From contig NZ_JABAOB010000001.1 of the NCBI RefSeq assembly GCF_012726295.1, positions 1,612,001 through 1,676,000 of the forward strand: a stretch of 64,000 nt of DNA, given 5' to 3'. Under the pieces are notes generated by a model. That model saw nothing but the letters and a program-made list of their open reading frames with translations. It did no database searches and was not told the DNA's origin. A program made the translations under genes and the position numbers. Positions 54,427 to 62,189 of this stretch are shown piece after piece (the first letter of the stretch is position 1; each line of letters begins with the position of its first letter). The stretch comes from Chitinophaga sp. Ak27 (GTDB lineage: Bacteria; Bacteroidota; Bacteroidia; Chitinophagales; Chitinophagaceae).

Positions 54427-55260
54427 ATGAACTTCCATATCTGTCATCCTGCGGATGCACTTCGTCCTTTTGTAAAGCAATATTATTTCTGGGAAGATGA
54501 TACCCGTGGTATTATCCAGCTCCCACAGAATTTATTTGCCCTGGGTGATCAGTACATGGTATTTATCCTGGAGGGTAAAGCTGAAATCAAACCTACCAAC
54601 CACAAGGCATTTATACTGCCTGCCAATGCGGTGCTGGGGCACCTCACCTGCGCTTGTCAGCTACAGGTACAGGGACCAGTAAAAGTGGCCGTAGTACAGT
54701 TAAATGCATATGGGTGTTACCGTTTACTGGGATTGGAAGTAGCAGGTTTCACCAACTATTACCGCAACCTGGCCATGACAGGGCAACCTGAGTGGCAGAT
54801 ACTATCGGCTGCTTTAAAGCAGGTAACGGATCCAGGGGAGATAGAATCCCTGCTGGACGAAGCCTGTATCAAAGCCCTGGCTGCACGCAACTGCACCCTC
54901 CGGCAAGTAGATGATATGGTAGATTATATGCTGATTATGCAGGGCAATGTCAGCGTGGAAGAGCTCTCTACCCGCTATCACCTCTCCCGCCCCACGCTGG
55001 AGCGCATCTTCAGTGCTATCGTAGGTATTCCTCCGCAATTATATGCCCGTATGATCCGGTATAAAACGGCCCTTAGTGCGCTACGGCAGCTCAACCTGCC
55101 CGAATGGCAATCACCGGTGGCTACTACCGCCTACTATAACCAGTCGATGTTTATACAAGACTATCTGCAGTTTAATCACCAGGCGCCTTCTTACTTTGGT
55201 GCTGCCACCATTGCACACCTGCCTGTGGCTGGCCTGCACCAGGTAGCTGTTGCCAGTTAA
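54427..55260 (+). CDS. AraC-family transcriptional regulator
   Basis: 277 residues. Residues 1-140 form a sensor domain of the DUF6597 type (H-P-A-D-A-L-R-P-F-V-K-Q-Y-Y-F-W-E). The AraC DNA-binding part is in the last 110 residues, with V-E-E-L-S-T-R-Y-H-L-S-R-P-T-L-E-R-I-F and P-P-Q-L-Y-A-R-M-I-R-Y. The second helix-turn-helix is degenerate (YYNQSMFIQDYLQFNHQAPS). No neighbour suggests a target. It is 120 bases after palindromic repeat copy 2. Confidence 0.85.
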   Translation: MNFHICHPADALRPFVKQYYFWEDDTRGIIQLPQNLFALGDQYMVFILEGKAEIKPTNHKAFILPANAVLGHLTCACQLQVQGPVKVAVVQLNAYGCYRLLGLEVAGFTNYYRNLAMTGQPEWQILSAALKQVTDPGEIESLLDEACIKALAARNCTLRQVDDMVDYMLIMQGNVSVEELSTRYHLSRPTLERIFSAIVGIPPQLYARMIRYKTALSALRQLNLPEWQSPVATTAYYNQSMFIQDYLQFNHQAPSYFGAATIAHLPVAGLHQVAVAS

Positions 55261-55316
55261 GCCGGAACCAATAGAAAATATTCCCGTATTTTAGTGCATA
55301 CAACATCCACTGAAAT

Positions 55317-55769
55317 ATGGAAACCATTGAAATACACGAAGGCGAATATACCTTGTCTACCGACCGGTCCAGGCTGGATATCAACGCTATACATGATTAT
55401 TTGTCGCGCGAATCCTATTGGTCGCAAAACATTCCATTTGATATTGTAGAGCAATCGGTTGAAAACTCCATACCATTTGGCGTATATCATGGTCAACAAC
55501 AAATAGGTTTTGCCAGGGTCATTACCGATCATGCATTATTTGGCTACCTGGCAGATGTATATATACTAACGCCGCACCGCGGCAAAGGATTGTCAAAACT
55601 ACTGATGCGCACCATCATGGACCACCCTGTTATAAAGGGCCTGCGACGGCTGTTGCTGATTACTTCCGATGCCCACGGCCTGTACCGGCAGTTTGGGTTT
55701 ACTGAAATTCCCAACCCGGAAAAATACATGCAGGTACATATCGCTGATCTCTATACTAAAAAAGAGTAG
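55317..55769 (+). CDS. GNAT-family N-acetyltransferase
   Basis: 150 residues. The acetyl-CoA-binding motif A of GNAT proteins is seen as D-V-Y-I-L-T-P-H-R-G-K-G-L-S-K-L-L-M near residue 85, followed by L-L-I-T-S-D-A-H-G-L-Y-R-Q-F-G-F near residue 120. It acetylates an amine of unknown identity. It starts 56 bases after the AraC gene on the same strand. Confidence 0.88.
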   Translation: METIEIHEGEYTLSTDRSRLDINAIHDYLSRESYWSQNIPFDIVEQSVENSIPFGVYHGQQQIGFARVITDHALFGYLADVYILTPHRGKGLSKLLMRTIMDHPVIKGLRRLLLITSDAHGLYRQFGFTEIPNPEKYMQVHIADLYTKKE

Positions 55770-55807
55770 CGCCCCTGCTTTTCATTAATCAACCACAACA
55801 GGCATCC

Positions 55808-56311
55808 ATGCAATATTCTGCCGCCCATTGGCGTAAACAACTGAAGTTACAATCACATGTGGAAGGCGGCGCCTTCCGCGAAACCTATCGTTCTGATTGG
55901 GTATTGGATATGACTACCCTGCCTGCGGGCATGAGTGGTAACCGAAACGCATCTACCTGTATCTATTTCCTGCTGGAAGCGGGCGAATTTTCCGCTTTTC
56001 ACCGTATTGCCGCCGATGAAATCTGGCATTTTTACGATGGTCATACGCTTACCATCTATGAAATAGCCCCTGGAGGCCGACTGCTGGTACATAAACTGGG
56101 ACGCGATATTGCTAACGGTGAAAATCTACAGGTCATTATCACCGCCGGCAACTGGTTTGCCTCTCGGGTAGAAGTTCCCGGGGGATATGCCCTCACCGGG
56201 TGTACCGTAGCCCCGGGCTTCGACTTCGCCGACTTTGAACTGGCAGAAAAAGCGCCGCTGCAAGCAGCCTACCCTGCACACGCTTCCCTGATCGACAGTT
56301 TGACCAGGTAA
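55808..56311 (+). CDS. Cupin-fold DUF985 protein
   Basis: 167 residues. Typical DUF985 sequence: H-V-E-G-G-A-F-R-E-T-Y-R-S-D near residue 20, S-T-C-I-Y-F-L-L, F-S-A-F-H-R-I-A-A-D-E-I-W-H-F-Y and P-G-F-D-F-A-D-F-E-L-A near the end. It is a small beta-barrel protein; members are described as sugar-related or metal-binding but without firm function. It follows the GNAT gene by 38 bases, so both may be cotranscribed. Confidence 0.88.
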   Translation: MQYSAAHWRKQLKLQSHVEGGAFRETYRSDWVLDMTTLPAGMSGNRNASTCIYFLLEAGEFSAFHRIAADEIWHFYDGHTLTIYEIAPGGRLLVHKLGRDIANGENLQVIITAGNWFASRVEVPGGYALTGCTVAPGFDFADFELAEKAPLQAAYPAHASLIDSLTR

Positions 56312-56361
56312 CGGTAACGGACATACGCCATTAGCTACCCGCTTTTTACTAAATTGCAGTC

Positions 56362-56979
56362 ATGAAAAAAATTATTTACCTCGTCACTTTGGTACTCATC
56401 GTTGTGCTGGTTTTCTGGCTGGGCAAACGCTTTGGCAGCACGGATATGAGCCAGCAGGTAATTTCCAACAGCACTATTGTAAAAGAGATCGCAGAACTGG
56501 CCAGCCTGGATGTGCAGGGCTCCGCCAGCATCAAAAGAAGCAATATTGAGGAAAGTGGCGACTGGACGGATAACCTGAAAAAAGCATTCCTGGAAAATAC
56601 AGTCTGGGTGACGGTTCCCTATGAGGCAAAATATGGTATTAACATCGATGATAAATCCTTTAAAGTACAACTCACCGAAAAGAAAATTACCATTCACCTG
56701 CCGGCGCCCCGCCTATTGAGCTACGAACTGAAAATGGATCGCATGGAAACCGCCAACCGCAAAGGTTGGCTGCTCGCCCAAAACGATGAAACCTATACCG
56801 ATGTACAGAAAAAGCTGTATCAAACTTCCCGCGGGCAACTGGAAAACAATGCCCTGTATATCCAGCAGTCGAAAGAAAAAATAAAGAAGATACTGGAACA
56901 GTATTATGCACCATTCCTGAAAAATCATACCCTGGAAATTGTGTATGATGGCGATACCAAAGCCCCTACCCTGAATTAG
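56362..56979 (+). CDS. DUF4230 membrane-anchored protein
   Basis: 205 residues with an N-terminal membrane helix (about 5-24) and a soluble domain (I-V-K-E-I-A-E-L-A-S-L-D, then V-P-Y-E-A-K-Y-G-I-N-I-D near residue 95) that fits DUF4230. The C-terminal half is helical with a conserved long helix around residues 150-185. Function unknown. Its 3' end overlaps the convergent gene by four bases. Confidence 0.8.
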   Translation: MKKIIYLVTLVLIVVLVFWLGKRFGSTDMSQQVISNSTIVKEIAELASLDVQGSASIKRSNIEESGDWTDNLKKAFLENTVWVTVPYEAKYGINIDDKSFKVQLTEKKITIHLPAPRLLSYELKMDRMETANRKGWLLAQNDETYTDVQKKLYQTSRGQLENNALYIQQSKEKIKKILEQYYAPFLKNHTLEIVYDGDTKAPTLN

Positions 56980-57695
56980 GCAGCCTGACCCGCGATATAT
57001 TTTACCAGGCTTCGCTTGGCAATGGGTAGCAAAGTTTCGTCTATCGGCACCACCAGCGGCGTTTCTATGCAATAAACCGCCGGGTTGGGCAGTGCATTCC
57101 GTTCCCGGATCAACGTGGTTTTTATATGCCCAATGGTATTTACCAGGTCTTTCCGGTATTCCTGTACATACTGGGTATGAATACCCCGGAATTTTTCATC
57201 GTGACGTTCAAAAATCGTTAACCGGTAAGTATATACGAGCGTGTTATTACATTTGCCGTCACACAGCAACAGATAGCCTTCCCCCGTATCCAGCGGGACT
57301 AATCCTACCGGGAAAATATTGAGTTTTTCTTCTACGTACTCGTAAATTTCTGTCCCTTCTTTAATTGTGCTATTGAGCTGTGGCAGGGAATATTGAATAA
57401 TATTCTCCAACTCGGCCATTAACTCATCATCCGCAATCAGTTGTTCGTACAGCAACTCCAGTTTCTGCAAATTTACCGCAGTAAGACGCTTGGGAAACTG
57501 CTGCTGCAAAAACTGCTTGTTGTCACGGAAAGCCACCAGGTTGTTGTAATGAAAGATAATGTCTGACAGCTGGGGGTACAGCTTGCTCTGGGTAAAGTAA
57601 TGGTTGATATCCTGCAGGTAAGCAAGCAAAGTATATTTCTTCAGTTCAAAATCGATATACCCGTCTGCAAACCAGGTTTCACTTAACGCTCCCAT
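56976..57695 (-). CDS. Hypothetical protein
   Basis: 239 residues, soluble, no signal peptide or membrane helix. It starts G-A-L-S-E-T-W-F-A-D-G-Y-I-D-F-E-L-K and has mixed helices and strands with V-P-L-D-T-G-E-G-Y-L-L-L-C-D-G near residue 120. No family recognised. It is convergent with the DUF4230 gene, sharing four bases, so neither has its own terminator there. The 251-base AT-rich region upstream of it leads to the RRM gene and holds no gene. Confidence 0.7.
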   Translation of the reverse strand: MGALSETWFADGYIDFELKKYTLLAYLQDINHYFTQSKLYPQLSDIIFHYNNLVAFRDNKQFLQQQFPKRLTAVNLQKLELLYEQLIADDELMAELENIIQYSLPQLNSTIKEGTEIYEYVEEKLNIFPVGLVPLDTGEGYLLLCDGKCNNTLVYTYRLTIFERHDEKFRGIHTQYVQEYRKDLVNTIGHIKTTLIRERNALPNPAVYCIETPLVVPIDETLLPIAKRSLVKYIAGQAA

Positions 57696-57946
57696 ATGAA
57701 TTAAATTTAATGGATCTTATCCTGAATTTACGAAAAAAACCGGTAAAAAGGAGGGTTTTGCGGGTATAAAGGGGCATTTTAAATAATATTTCTATGTTGG
57801 GAAAACTGTTTACTACAAAGGATCTTGTATCATAGTGCAATGATAAAAGCATAGATAATACCAAAAAAAATTTAATGCTAACTTTTTTATTAGACTAATT
57901 TTCATAACTTCAAGTATATTATTTCATTTTTTTAATTTCAGTTATC

Positions 57947-58264
57947 ATGAACATTTACGTAGCCAACCTGCACTACAGGTTGACCGATGAGGATCTCCAT
58001 CAGATTTTCAGTGATTTTGGAGAGGTTACCTCCGCTAAGGTTATCAAAGACCACGAAACTGGCCGCTCACGTGGATTCGGTTTTGTGGAAATGCCTAATC
58101 AGGAAGAAGGGGCAAAGGCTATGGATAGTTTGAACGGAAGCGAAATCGAAGGAAAACAATTGATGGTAAACGAAGCAAGACCTAAACAACCGAATAATAA
58201 TTTCAAAGGTGGCGGTGGCAACCGCGGCGGAGGAGGATATGGTTCCCGCGACCGTCGTTATTAA
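57947..58264 (+). CDS. RRM-type RNA-binding protein
   Basis: 105 residues. A single RNA-recognition motif with RNP2 I-Y-V-A-N-L (3-8) and RNP1 R-G-F-G-F-V-E-M (42-49), followed by a glycine-rich tail (88-105, G-G-G-N-R-G-G-G-G-Y-G). It resembles the small cyanobacterial and Bacteroidota Rbp proteins that bind RNA in the cold. The long AT-rich leader may carry regulation. A hairpin terminator follows. Confidence 0.93.
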   Translation: MNIYVANLHYRLTDEDLHQIFSDFGEVTSAKVIKDHETGRSRGFGFVEMPNQEEGAKAMDSLNGSEIEGKQLMVNEARPKQPNNNFKGGGGNRGGGGYGSRDRRY

Positions 58265-58302
58265 TAAATAATCTCCCTTTATTCGGCACAAAGGAACTGA
58301 AA

Positions 58303-58332
58303 AGGCGCCCTTTCAATGGGGCGCTCTTTTTA
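58303..58332 (+). terminator. Terminator of the RRM gene
   Basis: A GC-rich stem of about seven pairs (GGCGCCC with GGGCGCT, one mismatch) and a short loop, followed by CTTTTT, 39 bases after the stop codon. Confidence 0.65.
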
Positions 58333-58344
58333 TGCCCGGAAGGG

Positions 58345-58455
58345 TATAAAGCATAAAGCACAAAGCTATTGTAGCGAATGACCGGGGCGAGTAATTATTA
58401 CCCGCTTAGATCATTCGCTACAATAGCTTTGTGCTTTATGCTTTTCGCTTTTCTA
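58345..58455. repeat. Palindromic repeat, copy 3, ending at a TAG stop codon
   Basis: A perfect 34-base inverted repeat (58348-58381 with 58411-58444) with a 29-base loop. The right end continues to the TAG stop codon (58455-58453) of the minus-strand E2 gene. Core AAAGCTATTGT matches copies 1 and 2; the loop shares AAGCG and ACTCGC blocks read in the sense of the gene it follows. Confidence 0.85.
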
Positions 58456-59784
58456 CAGCGCTCTCTTAGGATCAAAACTTTCCAGTTCCTGGGCTACAGC
58501 CGTCAGGAAAGTAGCGCCTAGGGAGCCGTCTACGATACGGTGATCGTAAGACATAGACAGGTACATCATATGGCGGATACCAATGGTATCTCCATCTTCT
58601 GTTTCTATTACCACCGGGCGTTTCTTGATAGCGCCCACCGCCAGGATAGCTACCTGGGGCTGGTTAATAATAGGCGTTCCCATCAAGCTTCCAAAAGTAC
58701 CTACGTTGGTCAGCGTGAAAGTACCGCTTTGCGTATCTTCCGGCTTCAGCTTATTCTGACGGGCCGCATTGGCCAGGGTATTTACCTGCTTGGTCAGCCC
58801 TACCAGGTTCAGCATATCTGAATTTTTGATCACTGGCACGATCAGGTTCCCGGAAGGCAATGCAGTCGCCATGCCTATGTTAATATCTTTCTTGATAATG
58901 ATCTTATCGCCGTCCAGGGAGCAGTTGATCAGCGGGAAACGCTTGATACACTTCACGATGGCTTCTATAAAAAGGGGTGTAAAAGTGAGCTTCTCCCCTT
59001 CACGTTTCTCGAAATCACCTTTCACGCGTTCGCGCCATTTCACGAGGTTAGTAACATCTGCTTCTGCAAAGCTGGTCACATGCGGACTTGTTTGCTTGCT
59101 CATTACCATGTGGTTGGCAATCAGCTTGCGCATGCGGTCCATTTCAATGATTTCCACGTTGCCGTTATAGGTAGGAGAGGCTACGGTGGTATTGGTTACT
59201 ACGGCAGCACGGGTAGCCACAGGAGCCGGAGTAGACACCGGTTCCGGTGTTACATCGGGGATCACCCTGCCTTCCCGGCGGTCTGCCACATATTGTAAAA
59301 TATCTTTTTTGGTAACACGGCCATCATTACCGGAGCCGGGAATCTTTTCCAGGTCGGCAAAACTAACTCCTTCCTGCTGTGCGATAGTCAGCACCAAAGG
59401 AGAGTAAAATTTGGCGCCCCCACTGGAAACGGGCGCAGGTGCAGTAGTTGCTGCTGCCACCGCAGGTACAGGCGCTGAAGTAAACTTCGGTTCCGCTGCC
59501 GGAGCTGCAGGTGCCGCCGGGGCTGCCGGAGCTGCGGCATCAGCATTGGTGTTGATCCGCGCAATGATAGTACCCACTGGCACTACATCGTTTTCAGCGA
59601 AAAGCACTTCTGTGATCGTTCCTTCTCCCGTGGAAGGAACCTCGCTATCCACTTTATCGGTGGCAATTTCAAGTACGGTTTCATCTACTTTTACGTGATC
59701 GCCGACCTTTTTATGCCAACGAAGGATGGTGGCTTCCATGATGCTTTCACCCATTTTTGGCATTACCAATTCTATAATGGCCAT
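58453..59784 (-). CDS. 2-oxoacid dehydrogenase E2 (lipoyl acyltransferase)
   Basis: 443 residues from ATG 59784. Lipoyl domain 1-80 with the modified lysine Lys44 in E-I-A-T-D-K-V-D-S-E; an Ala/Pro/Thr linker (about 85-125); the E1/E3-binding domain near 130-175 (V-S-F-A-D-L-E-K-I-P-G-S-G-N-D-G-R-V-T-K-K-D-I-L as a split motif); and the acyltransferase domain with D-H-R-I-V-D-G at the end, His being catalytic. It carries acyl groups in a branched-chain, pyruvate or 2-oxoglutarate dehydrogenase. The E1 and E3 genes are not next to it. Its TAG stop joins palindromic repeat copy 3. Confidence 0.94.
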   Translation of the reverse strand: MAIIELVMPKMGESIMEATILRWHKKVGDHVKVDETVLEIATDKVDSEVPSTGEGTITEVLFAENDVVPVGTIIARINTNADAAAPAAPAAPAAPAAEPKFTSAPVPAVAAATTAPAPVSSGGAKFYSPLVLTIAQQEGVSFADLEKIPGSGNDGRVTKKDILQYVADRREGRVIPDVTPEPVSTPAPVATRAAVVTNTTVASPTYNGNVEIIEMDRMRKLIANHMVMSKQTSPHVTSFAEADVTNLVKWRERVKGDFEKREGEKLTFTPLFIEAIVKCIKRFPLINCSLDGDKIIIKKDINIGMATALPSGNLIVPVIKNSDMLNLVGLTKQVNTLANAARQNKLKPEDTQSGTFTLTNVGTFGSLMGTPIINQPQVAILAVGAIKKRPVVIETEDGDTIGIRHMMYLSMSYDHRIVDGSLGATFLTAVAQELESFDPKRAL

Positions 59785-59848
59785 AAGATTGATTTTTGCT
59801 TTAGTGCGCAACAAAAATAAGGGAATTGTACCAATTCAAACCAGGGCA

Positions 59849-61105
59849 TTATCCCTTTTGCAGAATGAGTTTGCGCAACTCATTCAGTGCATAAACGGCC
59901 GTCATTTGAGTGTTCCGCTCCCGGTCGTATCTCAGCTGATGCTTTACCGTTACCACCCGGCCATCGGCCGCCGCAACGGCAATCCAAACAGTGCCCACTG
60001 GCTTCTCCGGCGTGCCCCCATCGGGGCCCATAATACCGGATACGGCAATGGCATAATCCGTTTGCAACAACGCTAACGCACCGGTCACCATTTCCCGCAC
60101 CACCGCCTCGCTCACCGCTCCATGTACCTGTAAGGTGGCAGGCTTTACACCTAACAGCTTCACTTTCATTTCGTTGGCATACACTACGGCACTGCCCTTA
60201 AAGTAGGCAGAGCTGCCCGGTACCGACGTTATCCAATGCGCGATCAGTCCACCGGTACAACTTTCCGCTGTACCCACCGACTGCCCCCTTTCTTTCAATA
60301 ACTGCCCCAATACCTCGCCTATCGTAATATCCTGGTCAGCTACAGTAATGTCTGCCAGCAATGCTTTTAGTTCATGAAATAAGGTACTCACTTCTGCCGC
60401 CACCGATACTTTATCCAGGCCGAAAGCGGTTAATCGCAACTTCAACAGGCTGTAGCTAGGCAGGTAAGCCAGCTTCACATGCGGCGGCAATTTCGCTTCA
60501 AAAGCCACCAGCCGCTCCGCGATAAAAGATTCACCCATCCCGGAAGTAATCAGCGTTTGGTGTACCACCGCCGGCGTTTTAAAATGCTCCCCCAGCATCG
60601 GCAATACATCGTGCTCCATGATCCCCTGCATTTCATGCGGTACACCGGGCATAGATACATAGATCTTCCCCTCCTTCTCAAACCACATCCCCGGTGCAGT
60701 ACCCCGCCTGTTCCGGATCACCGTACACGATGCCGGCACCATGCTCTGGTCTAAATTACGCTGCAGCAGAGGTAATCCCCGGCTTTCAAAAATATGCAGC
60801 ACATTTTCCAGGGCGCCTTGATCCTGCACCAGGTGCGTGTTGAAATACTCACACAAAGTTGGCTTGGTAATATCATCAGCGGTAGGCCCCAGCCCACCGG
60901 TAATTAACACAATATCCGATACGGCCGCCTCGCGGGCCATCGTGTCCAGTATATCCTCTCGGATATCCCCAATGGCTACACGCCGGTGTACCCATATCCC
61001 CATGGCATTTAACTGCTGCGCTATCCAGGCCGAATTGGTATCAATTGTCTGTCCTATCAGCAACTCATCGCCAATGGTAATGATACTCGTGGTGATCTTA
61101 TCCAT
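59849..61105 (-). CDS. cinA: CinA-family protein (molybdopterin-binding plus nicotinamide-nucleotide amidase)
   Basis: 418 residues. N-terminal MoaB/MogA-like domain: I-G-D-E-L-L-I-G-Q-T-I-D-T-N-S-A-W near residue 12, then T-G-G-L-G-P-T-A-D-D near residue 70. C-terminal CinA domain from about 255: V-G-T-A-E-S-C-T-G-G-L-I-A near residue 278, S-G-I-M-G-P-D-G-G-T-P-E-K-P-V-G-T-V near residue 355. The full-length two-domain protein hydrolyses NMN and ADP-ribose-type pyrophosphates. It starts four bases after the thioesterase stop. Confidence 0.94.
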   Translation of the reverse strand: MDKITTSIITIGDELLIGQTIDTNSAWIAQQLNAMGIWVHRRVAIGDIREDILDTMAREAAVSDIVLITGGLGPTADDITKPTLCEYFNTHLVQDQGALENVLHIFESRGLPLLQRNLDQSMVPASCTVIRNRRGTAPGMWFEKEGKIYVSMPGVPHEMQGIMEHDVLPMLGEHFKTPAVVHQTLITSGMGESFIAERLVAFEAKLPPHVKLAYLPSYSLLKLRLTAFGLDKVSVAAEVSTLFHELKALLADITVADQDITIGEVLGQLLKERGQSVGTAESCTGGLIAHWITSVPGSSAYFKGSAVVYANEMKVKLLGVKPATLQVHGAVSEAVVREMVTGALALLQTDYAIAVSGIMGPDGGTPEKPVGTVWIAVAAADGRVVTVKHQLRYDRERNTQMTAVYALNELRKLILQKG

Positions 61106-61109
61106 GATA

Positions 61110-61532
61110 CTAATGACTGGTTTCTTGAAAGAATGGTGCTAATCGTTTCTTCAGCTCCTCCGGTAAACCGGCTTTCTGCTTGGTTTTCACATCGATAAAT
61201 ACCAGCGTGGTAACCCCGACATTCAATAACTCGTTCCGCTCATTATACAACTCACTGTGAAACTGTATCTTAGAACTCTTGGGCATTTCCCGGAGTGTAG
61301 TCTTCACCGTTATAAGGTCGTCATAAAACGCCGGACGCAGGTACTTTACATTCAACTCCGCCACGGGCATAATCACTCCCTGCTCCTCCAGCTCACGATA
61401 GGTAAATCCCAGCTCCCGGATGGCTTCTGCCCTTCCTACCTCATAATACAGGCCATAGTTACCGTAATAAAGATATCCCATCTGGTCTGTTTCCCCATAA
61501 CGTACCCTGATCGTTGTAATACTGCTAAACAT
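61110..61532 (-). CDS. Acyl-CoA thioesterase, 4-HBT (YbgC-like) family
   Basis: 140 residues, hot-dog fold. The family pattern is present: V-R-Y-G-E-T-D-Q-M-G-Y-L-Y-Y-G-N-Y (residues 9-25, with the catalytic Asp), Y-F-E-V/ Y-Y-E-V-G-R-A-E and V-T-T-L-V-F-I-D-V-K. It hydrolyses an acyl-CoA or acyl-ACP in the cytoplasm. It lies upstream of cinA with a four-base gap and so is cotranscribed with it. Confidence 0.92.
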   Translation of the reverse strand: MFSSITTIRVRYGETDQMGYLYYGNYGLYYEVGRAEAIRELGFTYRELEEQGVIMPVAELNVKYLRPAFYDDLITVKTTLREMPKSSKIQFHSELYNERNELLNVGVTTLVFIDVKTKQKAGLPEELKKRLAPFFQETSH

Positions 61533-61573
61533 GGTTCCTTACTATTTTATACCCAAACGTTTACTCGAAAATT

Positions 61574-61981
61574 TTATTTACCAATAGCCCCATCCAGCGA
61601 AAACATACCGGGACCCGTAAACAGCAATGTTACGAAGGCTCCCAGAAAAATAATAGGCAATTCTTTTTCGGAAATGGCATCTTTGGCATGAATCATAAAA
61701 ATAATTACGCTCATACAGATGATCAGCGGTATGGTGGCCAGTCTGGTCAACAATCCCATGATCAGCAACACCCCACAAAATACCTCTGCAAACACCGTCA
61801 TGGCCAGTGAATATTTATGCCCAACTCCCAATGGATCCGGAAAAGAATTCATTTTGGCAGTAAAATTGATCAGCTTGGGCCATCCGTGCAATAAAATCAG
61901 TCCTCCGGAAAGCACCCGGAGCACCAGCATGGAAAAACTAACGGCGCCATTTGTATAGCCGGTCGAGAGCAGTTTTCTCAT
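61574..61981 (-). CDS. DoxX-family membrane protein
   Basis: 135 residues with four helices: S-F-S-M-L-V-L-R-V-L-S-G-G-L-I-L-L-H-G-W-P-K-L near residue 20, V-F-A-E-V-F-C-G-V-L-L-I-M-G-L-L-T-R-L near residue 65 and a final F-T-G-P-G-M-F-S-L-D. It is unrelated in position to the DoxX gene of the bufferin-type operon. It lies 41 bases upstream of the thioesterase-cinA pair, so the three may form one operon. Function unknown beyond the family's redox-related role. Confidence 0.85.
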   Translation of the reverse strand: MRKLLSTGYTNGAVSFSMLVLRVLSGGLILLHGWPKLINFTAKMNSFPDPLGVGHKYSLAMTVFAEVFCGVLLIMGLLTRLATIPLIICMSVIIFMIHAKDAISEKELPIIFLGAFVTLLFTGPGMFSLDGAIGK

Positions 61982-62102
61982 AGTAGGTAAGGTTTTTGTG
62001 CCTGTAATTTATTTTTCGCAAGATAAATGAATACACTTTGCCCCGCTTCCGGAGTTATCCACATTGTTGGAAACCCGATGGGAAAAGAAAGGATATAACT
62101 TT

Positions 62103-62110
62103 TATATTTG
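62103..62110 (+). promoter_or_regulatory. Candidate -7 element of the TPR gene
   Basis: TATATTTG fits the TAnnTTTG consensus and lies 79 bases before the ATG at 62190; no TTG at the right distance upstream. Confidence 0.45.
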
Positions 62111-62189
62111 GCTCGCAAAGGAAACCTGTGGGAAATATTTTACCAGAAGAATCGTTTTAAACGCATATTCAAGACATAACAGCTATAGC

